A DNA stretch of 64,000 bases from Singulisphaera sp. GP187 (GTDB lineage Bacteria; Planctomycetota; Phycisphaerae; Phycisphaerales; SM1A02), in contig CAMAXY010000005.1 of the NCBI GenBank assembly GCA_945862215.1, positions 1-64,000 on the forward strand. Reading direction: 5' to 3'. Each line of letters starts with the position of its first letter. Within the stretch, counting starts at the first letter, position 1. The position numbers and the translations under genes were made by a program. The notes beneath the pieces were generated by a model. It had not been told where the DNA came from, did not search any database, and saw nothing but the letters and a program-made list of their open reading frames with translations. Positions 48,024 to 58,064 of this stretch are shown here, piece after piece.

Positions 48024-48257
48024 ATGTTGGTCATTACACGACGTGAAGGTGAAGAAGTCGTTATCGGGAACCCAGCGTCCCCGATTGGAATTGTTCGCAT
48101 TGCTTCGATCAAAGGTGATCGTGTTCGCATTGCATTCGAGTTCCCGCGCGAGGTCGCAGTCCACCGCAAAGAAGTTGCAGAGCAAATTCTCGCTGGAGCC
48201 GTTGATCCGACTAAGAATGTCATCGGAAAGATTCGCCCGGCTGAGGGCGGAGCGTAA
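48024..48257 (+). CDS. csrA: Carbon storage regulator CsrA
   Basis: MLVITRREGEEVVIGNPASPIGIVRIASIKGDRVRIAFEFPREVAVHRKEVAEQI; AGGAGG SD at 48009. Confidence 0.97.
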   Translation: MLVITRREGEEVVIGNPASPIGIVRIASIKGDRVRIAFEFPREVAVHRKEVAEQILAGAVDPTKNVIGKIRPAEGGA

Positions 48258-48305
48258 TTTTTGTTTTCACGCTGAAACTTCTGTTGTGATTGAGAGCGTT
48301 AGTTT

Positions 48306-48357
48306 AAAGCGCGAACTTCAGTTCAGAGCGCGAACTTCAGTTCAAAGCGCGAACTTC
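48306..48357. repeat. 19-bp tandem repeat (2.7 copies)
   Basis: aaagcgcgaacttcagttc / agagcgcgaacttcagttc / aaagcgcgaacttc. Confidence 0.93.
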
Positions 48358-48612
48358 TAGGATTTCAGGAATGCGCTCTCGCAATTGTTTGGCGATTCCG
48401 GATTGCAAAGTCATGTTGCTCGAAGGACAACCGACGCAGGCTCCATGAAAGCGAACATCGACAATTCCATCATGCACTGCCACCACTTCCACATCGCCTC
48501 CGTCTGCTTGAATATCAGGGCGAATGAGATCGACAACGGCTCGAACTTGAAAAAGCAGGTCATTCAATGAAGGTTCACCCTTCTTTTTCTTTTGAGATTG
48601 GGACTCGGGCAC
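48337..48612 (-). CDS. NifU C-terminal-domain Fe-S scaffold protein
   Basis: VRAVVDLIRPDIQADGGDVEVVAVHDGIVDVRFHGACVGCPSSNMTLQSGI. Confidence 0.92.
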   Translation of the reverse strand: MPESQSQKKKKGEPSLNDLLFQVRAVVDLIRPDIQADGGDVEVVAVHDGIVDVRFHGACVGCPSSNMTLQSGIAKQLRERIPEILEVRALN

Positions 48613-48648
48613 TCGTTGAGTCTATTCGACTTTTTCTATAATGAACCT

Positions 48649-50115
48649 ATGAAACGCGCTGATCCATGCCGTCTGGGCCGAATGACTGCGACGCTTGGAA
48701 TTGCCTGCGTTTCTCTGTCGATCCTCGCAGCAATTGGTGGTTGCGCCGCAACGCCCGCTGGGGACCCGCTGAAGTCTCTCAGTCGCACAGATCTTGTTCC
48801 AGCCCGTCAGGTTGCAGCGATGGAAATTCTTGATTCCAACCCGACGAACCCTGAATATCTGAAGGCGCTGAGAAAAATTCTGGTACAGACCGGCTTTGTG
48901 CGCGAGTTGCGCGACGAAGCATGGAATCGTTTGATGAAGTACGACCTCGCGGGATTGAAGACGTCGATCGAATTGAATCTGCCCAAGATGCAGATGTATG
49001 AATGGCGCACGGAAGTTTGCAAGCGCATTGGCGAGCTCGATTGGAAAGACATGACGCCAACACTTGTGCGCGCATGGGCAGTGGTCTTGCCGATTCTTGG
49101 AATGAATCTGATGGAGCGACCTGAATATCTGGCGCTGGTGAAGTTGTATGGCAAAGACCGCGTTCCAGAAGTTCTCTTTGATTTATTACTCACGAGTGAT
49201 CCAGTGAAAGAAGCGAACTTGCGAAGTCGAAGTTGGGAATTGCTGCTTGCGATAGGCGAGCGCGACCGAATTCTTGCGCTGCTTGCGGATGAGAAAATCG
49301 CGACGACCGACTCGTTCATTTTGGATATGCGCAGATCTGCAAGTGATTTGCAAATCGTGCCAAGAAATCGAGAGGAAATTCTTTGGATGCGCGCACTGCG
49401 AACGCCTTTAAAACGAAAATTCTGGGATGAGGCGCGTGCAGCGGCGATGAAGTTGCCCCCAGATGTTCGGAGCAACCTCGAGCCCAGAGATCTGGCAATC
49501 ATTGTGGCAGCAGCGAAGTATCAACCAGAACTACTTGCCCAATCACGCGACCAGTTATTTGACGAAATTTCGTTGAGATTATCCAAGGAAAAAGAACGCA
49601 GATACACAGCAAGTTTTGAAGGATTTGGCGCGCAACTTCCAGAAACGCCGCGTGGACATGCGAAGGAAATGAAGTGGGGAGATTGCGCCGCGGTGCTGAT
49701 TGCATTGCAGGCATTGCAACAACCCGCCATTCGCGCTCATGTGTTTGATATTGCAGACAGGGATCTTGCGGATCGAATGACTGAGTATGGCGGATTGATG
49801 CGGTTGGACGATCAAGGGCGATTTGAACTGGCCGAGTATCCCCCGCAAAATCGTGGCAGTGATGTGAAATTCGAAGCGTCAAACGCAATGTTTGACCAAG
49901 GCTATGACGCGCTCTTTCACTTTCACAATCATGCGCAGGTGTATGACAATTCTCGATACGCCGGCCCGCATTTCGGCGACTTCAATTATTCCGATGCGAC
50001 GGGAGTGAATGGTCTGGTCTTTACTTTCATCGATCGCAATACGATCAACGCAGATTTCTATCGTCGTGGGCAAGTCGTCATTGATTTAGGGACAATCCCT
50101 CGCCCGGAGAAATAA
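48649..50115 (+). CDS. Hypothetical lipoprotein
   Basis: Signal with lipobox SILAAIGGCAAT; long ORF. Confidence 0.72.
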   Translation: MKRADPCRLGRMTATLGIACVSLSILAAIGGCAATPAGDPLKSLSRTDLVPARQVAAMEILDSNPTNPEYLKALRKILVQTGFVRELRDEAWNRLMKYDLAGLKTSIELNLPKMQMYEWRTEVCKRIGELDWKDMTPTLVRAWAVVLPILGMNLMERPEYLALVKLYGKDRVPEVLFDLLLTSDPVKEANLRSRSWELLLAIGERDRILALLADEKIATTDSFILDMRRSASDLQIVPRNREEILWMRALRTPLKRKFWDEARAAAMKLPPDVRSNLEPRDLAIIVAAAKYQPELLAQSRDQLFDEISLRLSKEKERRYTASFEGFGAQLPETPRGHAKEMKWGDCAAVLIALQALQQPAIRAHVFDIADRDLADRMTEYGGLMRLDDQGRFELAEYPPQNRGSDVKFEASNAMFDQGYDALFHFHNHAQVYDNSRYAGPHFGDFNYSDATGVNGLVFTFIDRNTINADFYRRGQVVIDLGTIPRPEK

Positions 50116-50119
50116 ACAG

Positions 50120-51082
50120 ATGCGCTTTTCCAAGATGCATGGCATTGGTAATGACTACATCTATGTTGATGCGGTTCGAGAAGATGTCATCGATCCTGCG
50201 GCGCTTGCGCGCGCTATCAGTGATCGGCATACTGCAATCGGCGGAGATGGTTTGATTTTGATTGGCGCGCCAAGTGTTGAGTCGAAAGCCCATGCAAGCA
50301 TGCGCATTTTTAATGCCGACGGAAGCGAGGCGCAGATGTGCGGCAATGGAATTCGTTGCGTTACGAAATTCGTTGTAGACCGCGGGATTTGCGATGAAAA
50401 TCCGCTGCGAATTGAAACAAGACGCGGCGTTCTTGAAATGGAGTGGTGGGTTGGCAGCGATGGAAAAGTGTGCGATGTCGAAGTCGACATGGGAGAGCCA
50501 ATTCTTGGCGCTGCTGCAATTGGAGTGCGGTGGCCAGGAATCAATGGTGAATCGCAGATCGTGGCTCGACCGTGGAGCGAAGCAATGTGGCATGATGCAC
50601 TTGCTGCAGCAGGAAACGCTGGTGCAACCACAGCCGATACGAAGTGGTTGAAGTCGTCTGGGGTTCAGCCCATTGCAACTGTCGTCTCGATGGGAAATCC
50701 ACACATCATTTTTTGGTGCGATGATGTTGCGAAGGTTCCGCTGGAATCAATCGGCAGCGCAATCGAACGGCACGCATTCTTTCCAGAGCGAATCAATGTT
50801 CACGTTGTTCAAGTCTTGGGTCGTGACGAACTTCGAATGCGAACATGGGAACGCGGTTCTGGAATCACACTTGCGTGTGGAACTGGTGCAAGTGCGGTGT
50901 GCGTTGCAGGTGTTCTTGAGGGACGATGTGATCGCGCTGTGCGCATCCATCTTCCAGGCGGAGAACTCTTGCTGCGCTGGGATGAGTCAGATGGTCGAGT
51001 CAGAATGCGCGGACCAGCGGTTCATGTTTTCGATGGTGAGTGGGACGAAGAAAAATCGAGAGTGATGCATGTCTCTCAGTAA
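50120..51082 (+). CDS. dapF: Diaminopimelate epimerase
   Basis: MRFSKMHGIGNDYIYVD, FNADGSEAQMCGNGIRCV, MGNPHIIFW, ERGSGITLACGTGASAV. Confidence 0.95.
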   Translation: MRFSKMHGIGNDYIYVDAVREDVIDPAALARAISDRHTAIGGDGLILIGAPSVESKAHASMRIFNADGSEAQMCGNGIRCVTKFVVDRGICDENPLRIETRRGVLEMEWWVGSDGKVCDVEVDMGEPILGAAAIGVRWPGINGESQIVARPWSEAMWHDALAAAGNAGATTADTKWLKSSGVQPIATVVSMGNPHIIFWCDDVAKVPLESIGSAIERHAFFPERINVHVVQVLGRDELRMRTWERGSGITLACGTGASAVCVAGVLEGRCDRAVRIHLPGGELLLRWDESDGRVRMRGPAVHVFDGEWDEEKSRVMHVSQ

Positions 51083-52301
51083 TACAGAGCAGAAAATTGC
51101 CGATGCAATTGCATCGCGTTCGGCGCAAATGCTGCATGATTTGTCGCATTTAGTTTCGATTCCGACTGGGCATGGATATAAAGCGGGGCTGGAAGAGACT
51201 CGGAATTGGTTCAGCGCACGATTGTCTGCGATGGGCGCAAAGATTCACCGAACACCAGGGAGTGATCGGCCAGATTGGTTGCGTGAACCGTGCGTGAAGG
51301 GCGAAGGAGAATCTGACAGCAGCGACATTCTGTACGCAGATCGACTCGCAGGAGCGGACGATGGTGTCCGTATTCTCTTGAGCGGGCATATCGATACGGT
51401 GCATGATCCTGCCGGGACTTTTCAGAAACTTTCCGATGAACAGAATGGAATCCGCCACGGACCAGGCGCGGCAGATATGAAGGGCGGTTTGATCATTGCG
51501 CTCAATGCGCTTGAAGTCCTTCATGCTTTGGGAATTTCTGTGCGCTGGTCATTTGTGCTCAACGCCGATGAAGAAAGTGGAAGTTTTTGCAGTGCGCATC
51601 AGTTGCAGTTGATTGCGAAGAAGCACGATATTGGATTGGTACTCGAACCCGCAGGTGGCGAAGGAAAATTTGTTACCGAGCGATCTGGCTCTGCTCAATT
51701 TCGAATTGATACTTTCGGTCGAGCTGCTCACGCAGGTCGCGATGCGGCGCTTGGTATCTCTGCAGTCGCTGCGCTTTGCGAAGCAATCAGTCAGGTCCTG
51801 TCGATTTCTGATCCTGCCATTGGGCGCACACTGAACATCGGTCCACTTGAAGGCGGCGAGGCGACGAACATCGTTCCAGATCACGCGGCGGCTTGGGGAA
51901 ATGCGCGATATCAGAATGACGAACAACGCGCAGAGATCGATCACGCTCTTGCGAAAATCACAACGCATGGCCACGCTTTGCCACGTGTCACAGTGAAGAC
52001 AATTCATAATCGACCAAGGAAACCTGCAACTGAGCAGGTGATGGCAATCGCAGAAATTGCGCTTGGTGTTGCGCGCGATCTTTCTGTGAGTGCTGGAACT
52101 ATTTCAACTGGCGGAGTCAGCGATGCAAACGTCTTGCAGGCCGCAGGTCTTCCATGTCTTGATGGACTTGGTGTGCGCGGCGGCAATTTGCACCGAATAG
52201 ATGAATTTGTCGTGACCGCAAGCTTGACCGAGCGTGCGACGATTCTTGCTCTGCTTATCAATCGTCTTCTTTCGAGACCTTTCGTAACATCATCTCTATG
52301 A
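51069..52301 (+). CDS. M20 family metallopeptidase
   Basis: LLSGHIDTVHDP, GPGAADMKGGLIIALNALE, NADEESGS, GRAAHAG. Confidence 0.9.
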   Translation: MSLSNTEQKIADAIASRSAQMLHDLSHLVSIPTGHGYKAGLEETRNWFSARLSAMGAKIHRTPGSDRPDWLREPCVKGEGESDSSDILYADRLAGADDGVRILLSGHIDTVHDPAGTFQKLSDEQNGIRHGPGAADMKGGLIIALNALEVLHALGISVRWSFVLNADEESGSFCSAHQLQLIAKKHDIGLVLEPAGGEGKFVTERSGSAQFRIDTFGRAAHAGRDAALGISAVAALCEAISQVLSISDPAIGRTLNIGPLEGGEATNIVPDHAAAWGNARYQNDEQRAEIDHALAKITTHGHALPRVTVKTIHNRPRKPATEQVMAIAEIALGVARDLSVSAGTISTGGVSDANVLQAAGLPCLDGLGVRGGNLHRIDEFVVTASLTERATILALLINRLLSRPFVTSSL

Positions 52302-53770
52302 CCGCAGATCCATCACATGTCGCAGCATCTACGCATGCCTCGCATGCACCGCATGGTCTGTCTCATCTTCCACATCTGGCAACGGTTCCAGCAGTTCGAA
52401 GTGCAATCGACACGATCCTCGCAGAATTGCGGCGTGCGCAAGCTTCGATCACTGGCGCTCGGCCATCGGATACTTCCAAGGTCGAATCGCACGCTTCTTG
52501 GTTGAAGCGCAACAACGAATTACGCGGCCGTGCCACGATGTATCCATACGTTGGTGCTGGCATTGGAAATGGTCCACTTGTGCAACTCGCCGACGGCAGC
52601 GTGAAGTGGGACATGATCAACGGAATCGGCGTGAATATGTTTGGGCATTCGGATTCTCGTATGGTCGAAGCTGCACTCGAGAGCGCTCTCTCTGATGTGT
52701 GTATGCAGGGGCATCTTCAACATAATGTTGACATCCTTGAGATCGCTGAAATCTTGACCGCGCAAGCCAGTCGGACGAGTCGATTGCGACATTGTTTTGT
52801 GACGAATTCTGGTTGTATGGCAAATGAAAATGCGCTGAAGATTTGCCAGCAGAAAACCAAGAGCGCGCCGCGCATCATCGCCTTTGCAGATTGTTTTATG
52901 GGTCGTTCGACAACGATGAGTCAGATCGGAGACACATCCGGGTATCGGCAGGGACTTGTGCAGAACATCCTTGTGGATTACATGCCGTTTTACGATCCGA
53001 ATCTTGGTTCGCGTTCGACTGATATTGCGATGTGGCATCTGAAACAGTTGATCGATCGATATCCCAAGCAGCATTCTTGCTTCATCATGGAAGTTGTTCA
53101 GGGCGAAGGCGGTTTCAATGTTGCACCGCGTGAATTTCTCGAGTCATTGATGCGCTTGTGTCGTGATGCATCCATTCCGGTGTGGGCCGATGAGATTCAA
53201 TCGTTCGGACGCACAGAAAATATGTTTGCTTTCGAGACTCTTGGGCTCGGCGAATATGTCGATGTTGCCACGGTTGGAAAATTGACGCAGGTCTGCGCTT
53301 GCCTCTTCACCGAAGATCTCAATCCAGCTCCTGGATTACTCGCAGGAACTTTCAGTTCGAGCACGAGCGCTTATCACGTTGGAAGACGGACGCTGGAAGT
53401 TCTGCGTGATGGTGGCTATTACGGCGCCGACGGTCGTATTGCACACTTGAACAAAGCCTTCCGCGCGTGCGCCGAAGATCTCGTTCGTCGTCGGCCAGAA
53501 TTTTTCCCTCCAGCGATTGATGGATTTGGTCGTCCTATTCAATCCCTCGTCGGCGGAATCGGTGCCATGATGCGCTTGACTCCACTTGGTGGGAAAAAAG
53601 ATGCGCTGACTGCACTCCTCAAGATCATGTTTGAAGAAGGTGTCATCGCGCTCACTTGTGGACATGGGCCATATCACCTGCGATTGCTTCCGCCATTCGG
53701 CGTGATGGAGCCAGAACAATTCAAGCCTGTGTTCGCAATCATCGAACGATCACTCGAGAAAATGAAATAA
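52298..53770 (+). CDS. Class III (PLP) aminotransferase, candidate AstC-like
   Basis: GIGVNMFGHSDSRMVEAAL, FVTNSGCMANENALK, CFIMEVVQGEGGFNVAPREFLESL, PVWADEIQSFGRTE; precedes astA. Confidence 0.85.
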   Translation: MTADPSHVAASTHASHAPHGLSHLPHLATVPAVRSAIDTILAELRRAQASITGARPSDTSKVESHASWLKRNNELRGRATMYPYVGAGIGNGPLVQLADGSVKWDMINGIGVNMFGHSDSRMVEAALESALSDVCMQGHLQHNVDILEIAEILTAQASRTSRLRHCFVTNSGCMANENALKICQQKTKSAPRIIAFADCFMGRSTTMSQIGDTSGYRQGLVQNILVDYMPFYDPNLGSRSTDIAMWHLKQLIDRYPKQHSCFIMEVVQGEGGFNVAPREFLESLMRLCRDASIPVWADEIQSFGRTENMFAFETLGLGEYVDVATVGKLTQVCACLFTEDLNPAPGLLAGTFSSSTSAYHVGRRTLEVLRDGGYYGADGRIAHLNKAFRACAEDLVRRRPEFFPPAIDGFGRPIQSLVGGIGAMMRLTPLGGKKDALTALLKIMFEEGVIALTCGHGPYHLRLLPPFGVMEPEQFKPVFAIIERSLEKMK

Positions 53771-53773
53771 ACA

Positions 53774-54913
53774 ATGTTCATCATTCGCCACGCTATGAAC
53801 GAGGACATGCCGCAACTTCTAAAGTTGTCGAAGTTGGTGCATTCGTTCAATCTTCCGCAAGACAAAGATTCGCTCGCCGCAAAGATTGATCGCAGTCAGC
53901 GCGCATTCGCGGGATCTGTCAAAGATCCCAAGGGTCGTGAGTTTGTCTTCGTTCTCGAAGATCTTGACAGCGGTTCAGTGATTGGCACGAGCGCGGTCTA
54001 TTCCAAGATTTCGTGGCCGGGGCATCCGCATTTGTTTTTCAAAGTTCGCAAGCACGAGCATTACAGTCATGACCTTGGAACAGGGCAGGTGCATGTCACC
54101 ATTCAGTTGGATACTGATGAAACAGGACCAAGCGAAATCGGAGGATTGATTCTTGCGCCGGGCTATCGAGGTCATCCGCAGAAACTCGGTTCGCTTCTTT
54201 CATATGCGCGCTTTCAATTCATTGGACTGCATCCTAAATGGTTTCAACAACGCATCCTCGCGGAGTTGATGGGCGCATTGACTCCCGACAGTCACTCATC
54301 GCTTTGGGATTATTTGGGACGGCGATTCATCAATCTTTCTTATACAGAAGCGGATACGTTCAATCAGCGAAGTAAAGAATTCATCCTGAAATTGTTTCCT
54401 TCAGTTGAAATTTATATTTCGCTTCTTCCGCCTGAAGCAAGACAGTTGGTGGGAAAAGTTGGTGACGAGACATTGCCCGCGCTTCACATGCTGGAGAAAT
54501 TGGGGTTCAAGGCGCAGGATCATGTCGATCCATTTGACGGCGGACCATATTTACAAGCATCGCGCGATGACATTCCAATTGTGCGACATTCGGAAAGTCG
54601 CATCCTTGCAGGCACAAGCACAAGCGCAACACATTCTGGAGTCGTGTCCTGCGTTGGAGAATTCGGATTCCGCGCGCTGCGAAGTGATTTTATGGTCTCT
54701 GGCGATTCTGTTCGTCTACCTGCAAAAACAATTGCAACACTTGGCGCGCAGTCGCGTGCGTCGATCGGATTGACTGCGTTTGATAAGAGTTCAAACGCAC
54801 TTTCGCTGAAAGTATCGCCTTCGCTGAAGGGATCGCCTTCGCTGAAGGGATCGCCTTCGCTGAAAATTCCTCCAACACGTAAAGCCAAGCGAGGATCGCG
54901 GAGTCGCGGATGA
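53774..54913 (+). CDS. astA: Arginine/ornithine N-succinyltransferase
   Basis: MFIIRHAMNEDMPQLLKLS..GTSAVYSKISWPGHPHLFFKV..LDTDETGPSEIGGLILAPGYRG..LSYARFQFIGLH. Confidence 0.88.
   Translation: MFIIRHAMNEDMPQLLKLSKLVHSFNLPQDKDSLAAKIDRSQRAFAGSVKDPKGREFVFVLEDLDSGSVIGTSAVYSKISWPGHPHLFFKVRKHEHYSHDLGTGQVHVTIQLDTDETGPSEIGGLILAPGYRGHPQKLGSLLSYARFQFIGLHPKWFQQRILAELMGALTPDSHSSLWDYLGRRFINLSYTEADTFNQRSKEFILKLFPSVEIYISLLPPEARQLVGKVGDETLPALHMLEKLGFKAQDHVDPFDGGPYLQASRDDIPIVRHSESRILAGTSTSATHSGVVSCVGEFGFRALRSDFMVSGDSVRLPAKTIATLGAQSRASIGLTAFDKSSNALSLKVSPSLKGSPSLKGSPSLKIPPTRKAKRGSRSRG
54799..54867 (+). repeat. 18-bp tandem coding repeat at 3' end of astA (SPSLKG)
   Basis: tcgccttcgctgaaggga repeated at 54814, 54832 and (variant) 54850. 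Confidence 0.92.
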
Positions 54914-56430
54914 GCGAGTCGGTTCTTCGTGGCTTTCTTGTGCATCCACCAAGCGACTTCATCGGTGGGCAATTTCTTGCGCTTCGTCCATCAGCCGTGG
55001 CGGGATCATCTGAACTTGTTGCAAGTCACGATCCTGCTCATCCCGCTATCGAAGTCTGGTCTGGTGCAGCGGAGTATTCGCATGTTGATCTCGCAATAAA
55101 AGCTGCTCGAACTGCAGGGCGAGGTTGGATCGATGCAGGCCAAGATTTTCGCCGCGCTGCATTGATGCGTTGGCGAGATGTGCTCACTTCCAACGAAGAT
55201 CGGATCGCGCGGCTGATCACTTTCGAAACTGGCAAGACTCTTGCAGAGAGTCGTCTTGAAGCGAAGGCCCTTGCGGACAAAGTTTCAATCACACTGGAGG
55301 CGCAAAGCACAAGTCGCATCTCGGGCTTTGACTTTGCAGTCAATCCAACACGTCGAGGTATTTGCGCATTTCGGCCCCACGGCGTGATGGCAGTCTTTGG
55401 GCCATTCAATTTTCCCGCGCACTTGCCCAACGGTCATTTCGTTCCTGCACTTTTGGCTGGAAATACAGTCATTTTTAAGCCAAGCGAACGTACCCCTGCG
55501 GTTGGTCAACTTCTGGCAGAACTCGCCGATCTTGCTGCCTTTCCTCCTGGAGTCTTCAATGTGATTTCTGGTGGCCCGCAAGTTGCAGCGAAATTGAGCG
55601 ATCATCCAGATATCGACGGCATCCTTTTTACTGGATCGTGGATCACAGGTCGGCGCATTCTTGCCGCCAACCTCGATCGCCCTGGGCGGATGGTCGCACT
55701 TGAAATGGGCGGAAGCAACGCCGCAATTGTTTGTACAGACTGTCATCTGAAGCAAGCGGTGATCGAGTGCGTTCGATCTGCATTTGCGACAGCAGGTCAG
55801 CGCTGTTCATGCACTCGACGAATCATCGTCGATGCATCGATCGCCGACACTTTCATTCCGCTTTTTACAAAGGTCGCAAGCACGCTGCTCATAGGTTCTG
55901 GCGATTCGAATGAGCCTATTTTTATGGGGCCACTCATTTCAAGCGCAGCTCGTGAAAGTGTGTTGGCATTTCAATCTCGCAAAGTGCGTGAAGGCGCAGT
56001 ATCGATTCTTTCTTCATCCAAGTTGGAGCGGGAAGGATGGTTTCTTACGCCAGGCGTGATGCAAGTTCAGCGTTTTGACATCATGACCGACGAAGAAGTC
56101 TTTGGACCACTCGTGCAGATTGCTGTTGCGTCAGACGATGACGACGCAATCATTCAAGCAAACGCATCACAATTCGGTCTCGCCGCAGCGATTTTCACTG
56201 CAAGCGAAGAGCGCTGGCAACGGATTTCACCGCATATTCGTGCGGGATGTATCAACTGGAATGTCGGTACTGCCGGCGCAAGCAGTCGTCTTCCATTCGG
56301 TGGACTCGGGCGATCAGGAAACAATCGACCTGCCGGCGCAATGAGTTTGGATTATTGCGCCGCGCCAATTGCACAACTTGAAGAACGCACCGATGCAGTC
56401 ACGTTGCCGCAGGGAATGCAGCCGTTCTAG
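54910..56430 (+). CDS. astD: Succinylglutamate-semialdehyde dehydrogenase
   Basis: ALDH fold: FGPFNFPAHLPNGHFVPALLAGNTVIFKPSERTP, LEMGGSNAAIV, FATAGQRCSCTRR, NWNVGTAGASSRLPFGGLGRSGNNRPAG. Confidence 0.88.
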   Translation: MSESVLRGFLVHPPSDFIGGQFLALRPSAVAGSSELVASHDPAHPAIEVWSGAAEYSHVDLAIKAARTAGRGWIDAGQDFRRAALMRWRDVLTSNEDRIARLITFETGKTLAESRLEAKALADKVSITLEAQSTSRISGFDFAVNPTRRGICAFRPHGVMAVFGPFNFPAHLPNGHFVPALLAGNTVIFKPSERTPAVGQLLAELADLAAFPPGVFNVISGGPQVAAKLSDHPDIDGILFTGSWITGRRILAANLDRPGRMVALEMGGSNAAIVCTDCHLKQAVIECVRSAFATAGQRCSCTRRIIVDASIADTFIPLFTKVASTLLIGSGDSNEPIFMGPLISSAARESVLAFQSRKVREGAVSILSSSKLEREGWFLTPGVMQVQRFDIMTDEEVFGPLVQIAVASDDDDAIIQANASQFGLAAAIFTASEERWQRISPHIRAGCINWNVGTAGASSRLPFGGLGRSGNNRPAGAMSLDYCAAPIAQLEERTDAVTLPQGMQPF

Positions 56431-56479
56431 TTTTCAAGTTTGTCGGACTCGCGCCAATCAGTTCATCCAATCCCTCGTG

Positions 56480-57088
56480 TCACATTCCCGCAGCAGGGGC
56501 TTGACCAATTGAAACCAGTCGCAGAAATTCTGTTCGAGTCGAAGAATCTTCCAAGAAAATTCCAGTCAACTTACTGGTCGTTGTCCATGCGTGCGGTTGT
56601 CGCACGCCGCGATAACACATACAGAAGTGACGAGCTTGAATGATAACTCCCACACCGAGTGGTTGTAAGTGGGTCTGAATCGCGTTGGCAATTTGCGCAG
56701 TCAGTTTTTCTTGCACTTGAAGTCGCTTCGAATAGATGTCGACAACCTTCGCAAGCTTCGAAAGCCCAACAACTTTTCCATTGGGGATATACGCAACATG
56801 CGCTTTACCAACAAACGGAACCATGTGATGCTCGCAGTGGCTATGCACATCGATCCCCGTCAGCAGGACCATCTGGTCGTATCCCTCAATCTCGGAAAAA
56901 GTGCGGCTGAGTTCTTCTGCTGGGTCCATGGTGTATCCGATGAAATGTTCCTGCATCGCCTGAATGACTCGTTTGGGAGTATCGAGGAGTCCCTCTCGAT
57001 CAGGGTTTTCACCGATAAATGAGATCAGTTCGCGCACTTGAGCCATCGCTGCGATGCTCTTTGGGTCAGTCGGTTCAGGTCTTGGCAT
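56480..57088 (-). CDS. folE: GTP cyclohydrolase I
   Basis: [66 protein letters not shown]. Confidence 0.95.
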   Translation of the reverse strand: MPRPEPTDPKSIAAMAQVRELISFIGENPDREGLLDTPKRVIQAMQEHFIGYTMDPAEELSRTFSEIEGYDQMVLLTGIDVHSHCEHHMVPFVGKAHVAYIPNGKVVGLSKLAKVVDIYSKRLQVQEKLTAQIANAIQTHLQPLGVGVIIQARHFCMCYRGVRQPHAWTTTSKLTGIFLEDSSTRTEFLRLVSIGQAPAAGM

Positions 57089-57172
57089 TGGGGCATAATG
57101 ATAGGCTTCAGTTGAATGCCACGCACAAAGACTCCAGCGGTCGAAACTCACGCTCGTACCCCATATTCTCGA

Positions 57173-57982
57173 ATGATTCGCAAGATCGTGATTGGAATTC
57201 TCGCATTAGCAGTTGCATGCATTCTGACCACTGTCTTTTTCTTTGACGCAATTGCTTCTCGTATCATTTCCACTGCGGGCACGCGCGTGCTTGGAGTCAC
57301 AACAACCGTTCGATCAACTCACCTCGGACTTCTCGATGGGAAGTCATCTGTTTCTGGACTGAAGATCTCAGAGCCAAATGGATTTGGAGATGGCTCGATG
57401 ATCAGCGTCGAGACCGCATCTGTGACTGCGGGTCTTTCGAAACTGTTAGGCTCTGACATTGTAATTGATGAACTTTCCATTGATGGCGTGACGGTCAACT
57501 TGGTCGAGGTGAATGGTCAAGTCAATCTGCAAGTTGTCGCTACAAACTTGACAAGCACTGACACCAAAGAGGAAGCAACGCCTGCGCCAGCAACTAAAGG
57601 TGATAAATCTGCAGGAACAGTAACTATTCGACAATTGAAAGTTACAAATATTAAAGTCTTTGCAACTGGAGATTCGGTTCTCATTGGCAGCAAGCCTGTT
57701 GCGGTCACGATCCCAGACATCTTGATCAAAGATATTGGAACAAAGACGCCGGTCAGCGAAGTTGCAGCGCAAATCTCAACGCAACTGATGAACCATTTGC
57801 TTGTCGCAATTGTTGAGGCGAAAATTGTTGGGCTGCCGCAGAGCATGATGAGTGGATTGAGTAGCGCGTCTTCAAGTTTGGGTAACGCAACAGCTTCGTT
57901 TCTCAAAGGAAGTGGAACCGCAATTCAGAACACCATCAATGGTGCAGGTGATGCGATCAAATCGATCTTCGGCGGGCCGTAG
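57173..57982 (+). CDS. AsmA-like membrane-anchored hypothetical protein
   Basis: N-terminal [62 protein letters not shown] AsmA-type pattern. Confidence 0.65.
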   Translation: MIRKIVIGILALAVACILTTVFFFDAIASRIISTAGTRVLGVTTTVRSTHLGLLDGKSSVSGLKISEPNGFGDGSMISVETASVTAGLSKLLGSDIVIDELSIDGVTVNLVEVNGQVNLQVVATNLTSTDTKEEATPAPATKGDKSAGTVTIRQLKVTNIKVFATGDSVLIGSKPVAVTIPDILIKDIGTKTPVSEVAAQISTQLMNHLLVAIVEAKIVGLPQSMMSGLSSASSSLGNATASFLKGSGTAIQNTINGAGDAIKSIFGGP

Positions 57983-58064
57983 TGCGATGGAATCGAGCGA
58001 GGAATCGCATCACTGAGTCGAGCCACGGAATTGAGACACGGAAATGAGCCGCGGAAATGCATTA

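Noticed and set aside
47795-48223. Minus-strand ORFs 47555-47896, 47793-48185 and 47924-48223 over the mraZ-csrA spacer
   Set aside because: They run antisense through csrA and the terminator, have no recognisable domain, and the hairpin/terminator structure is oriented on the + strand
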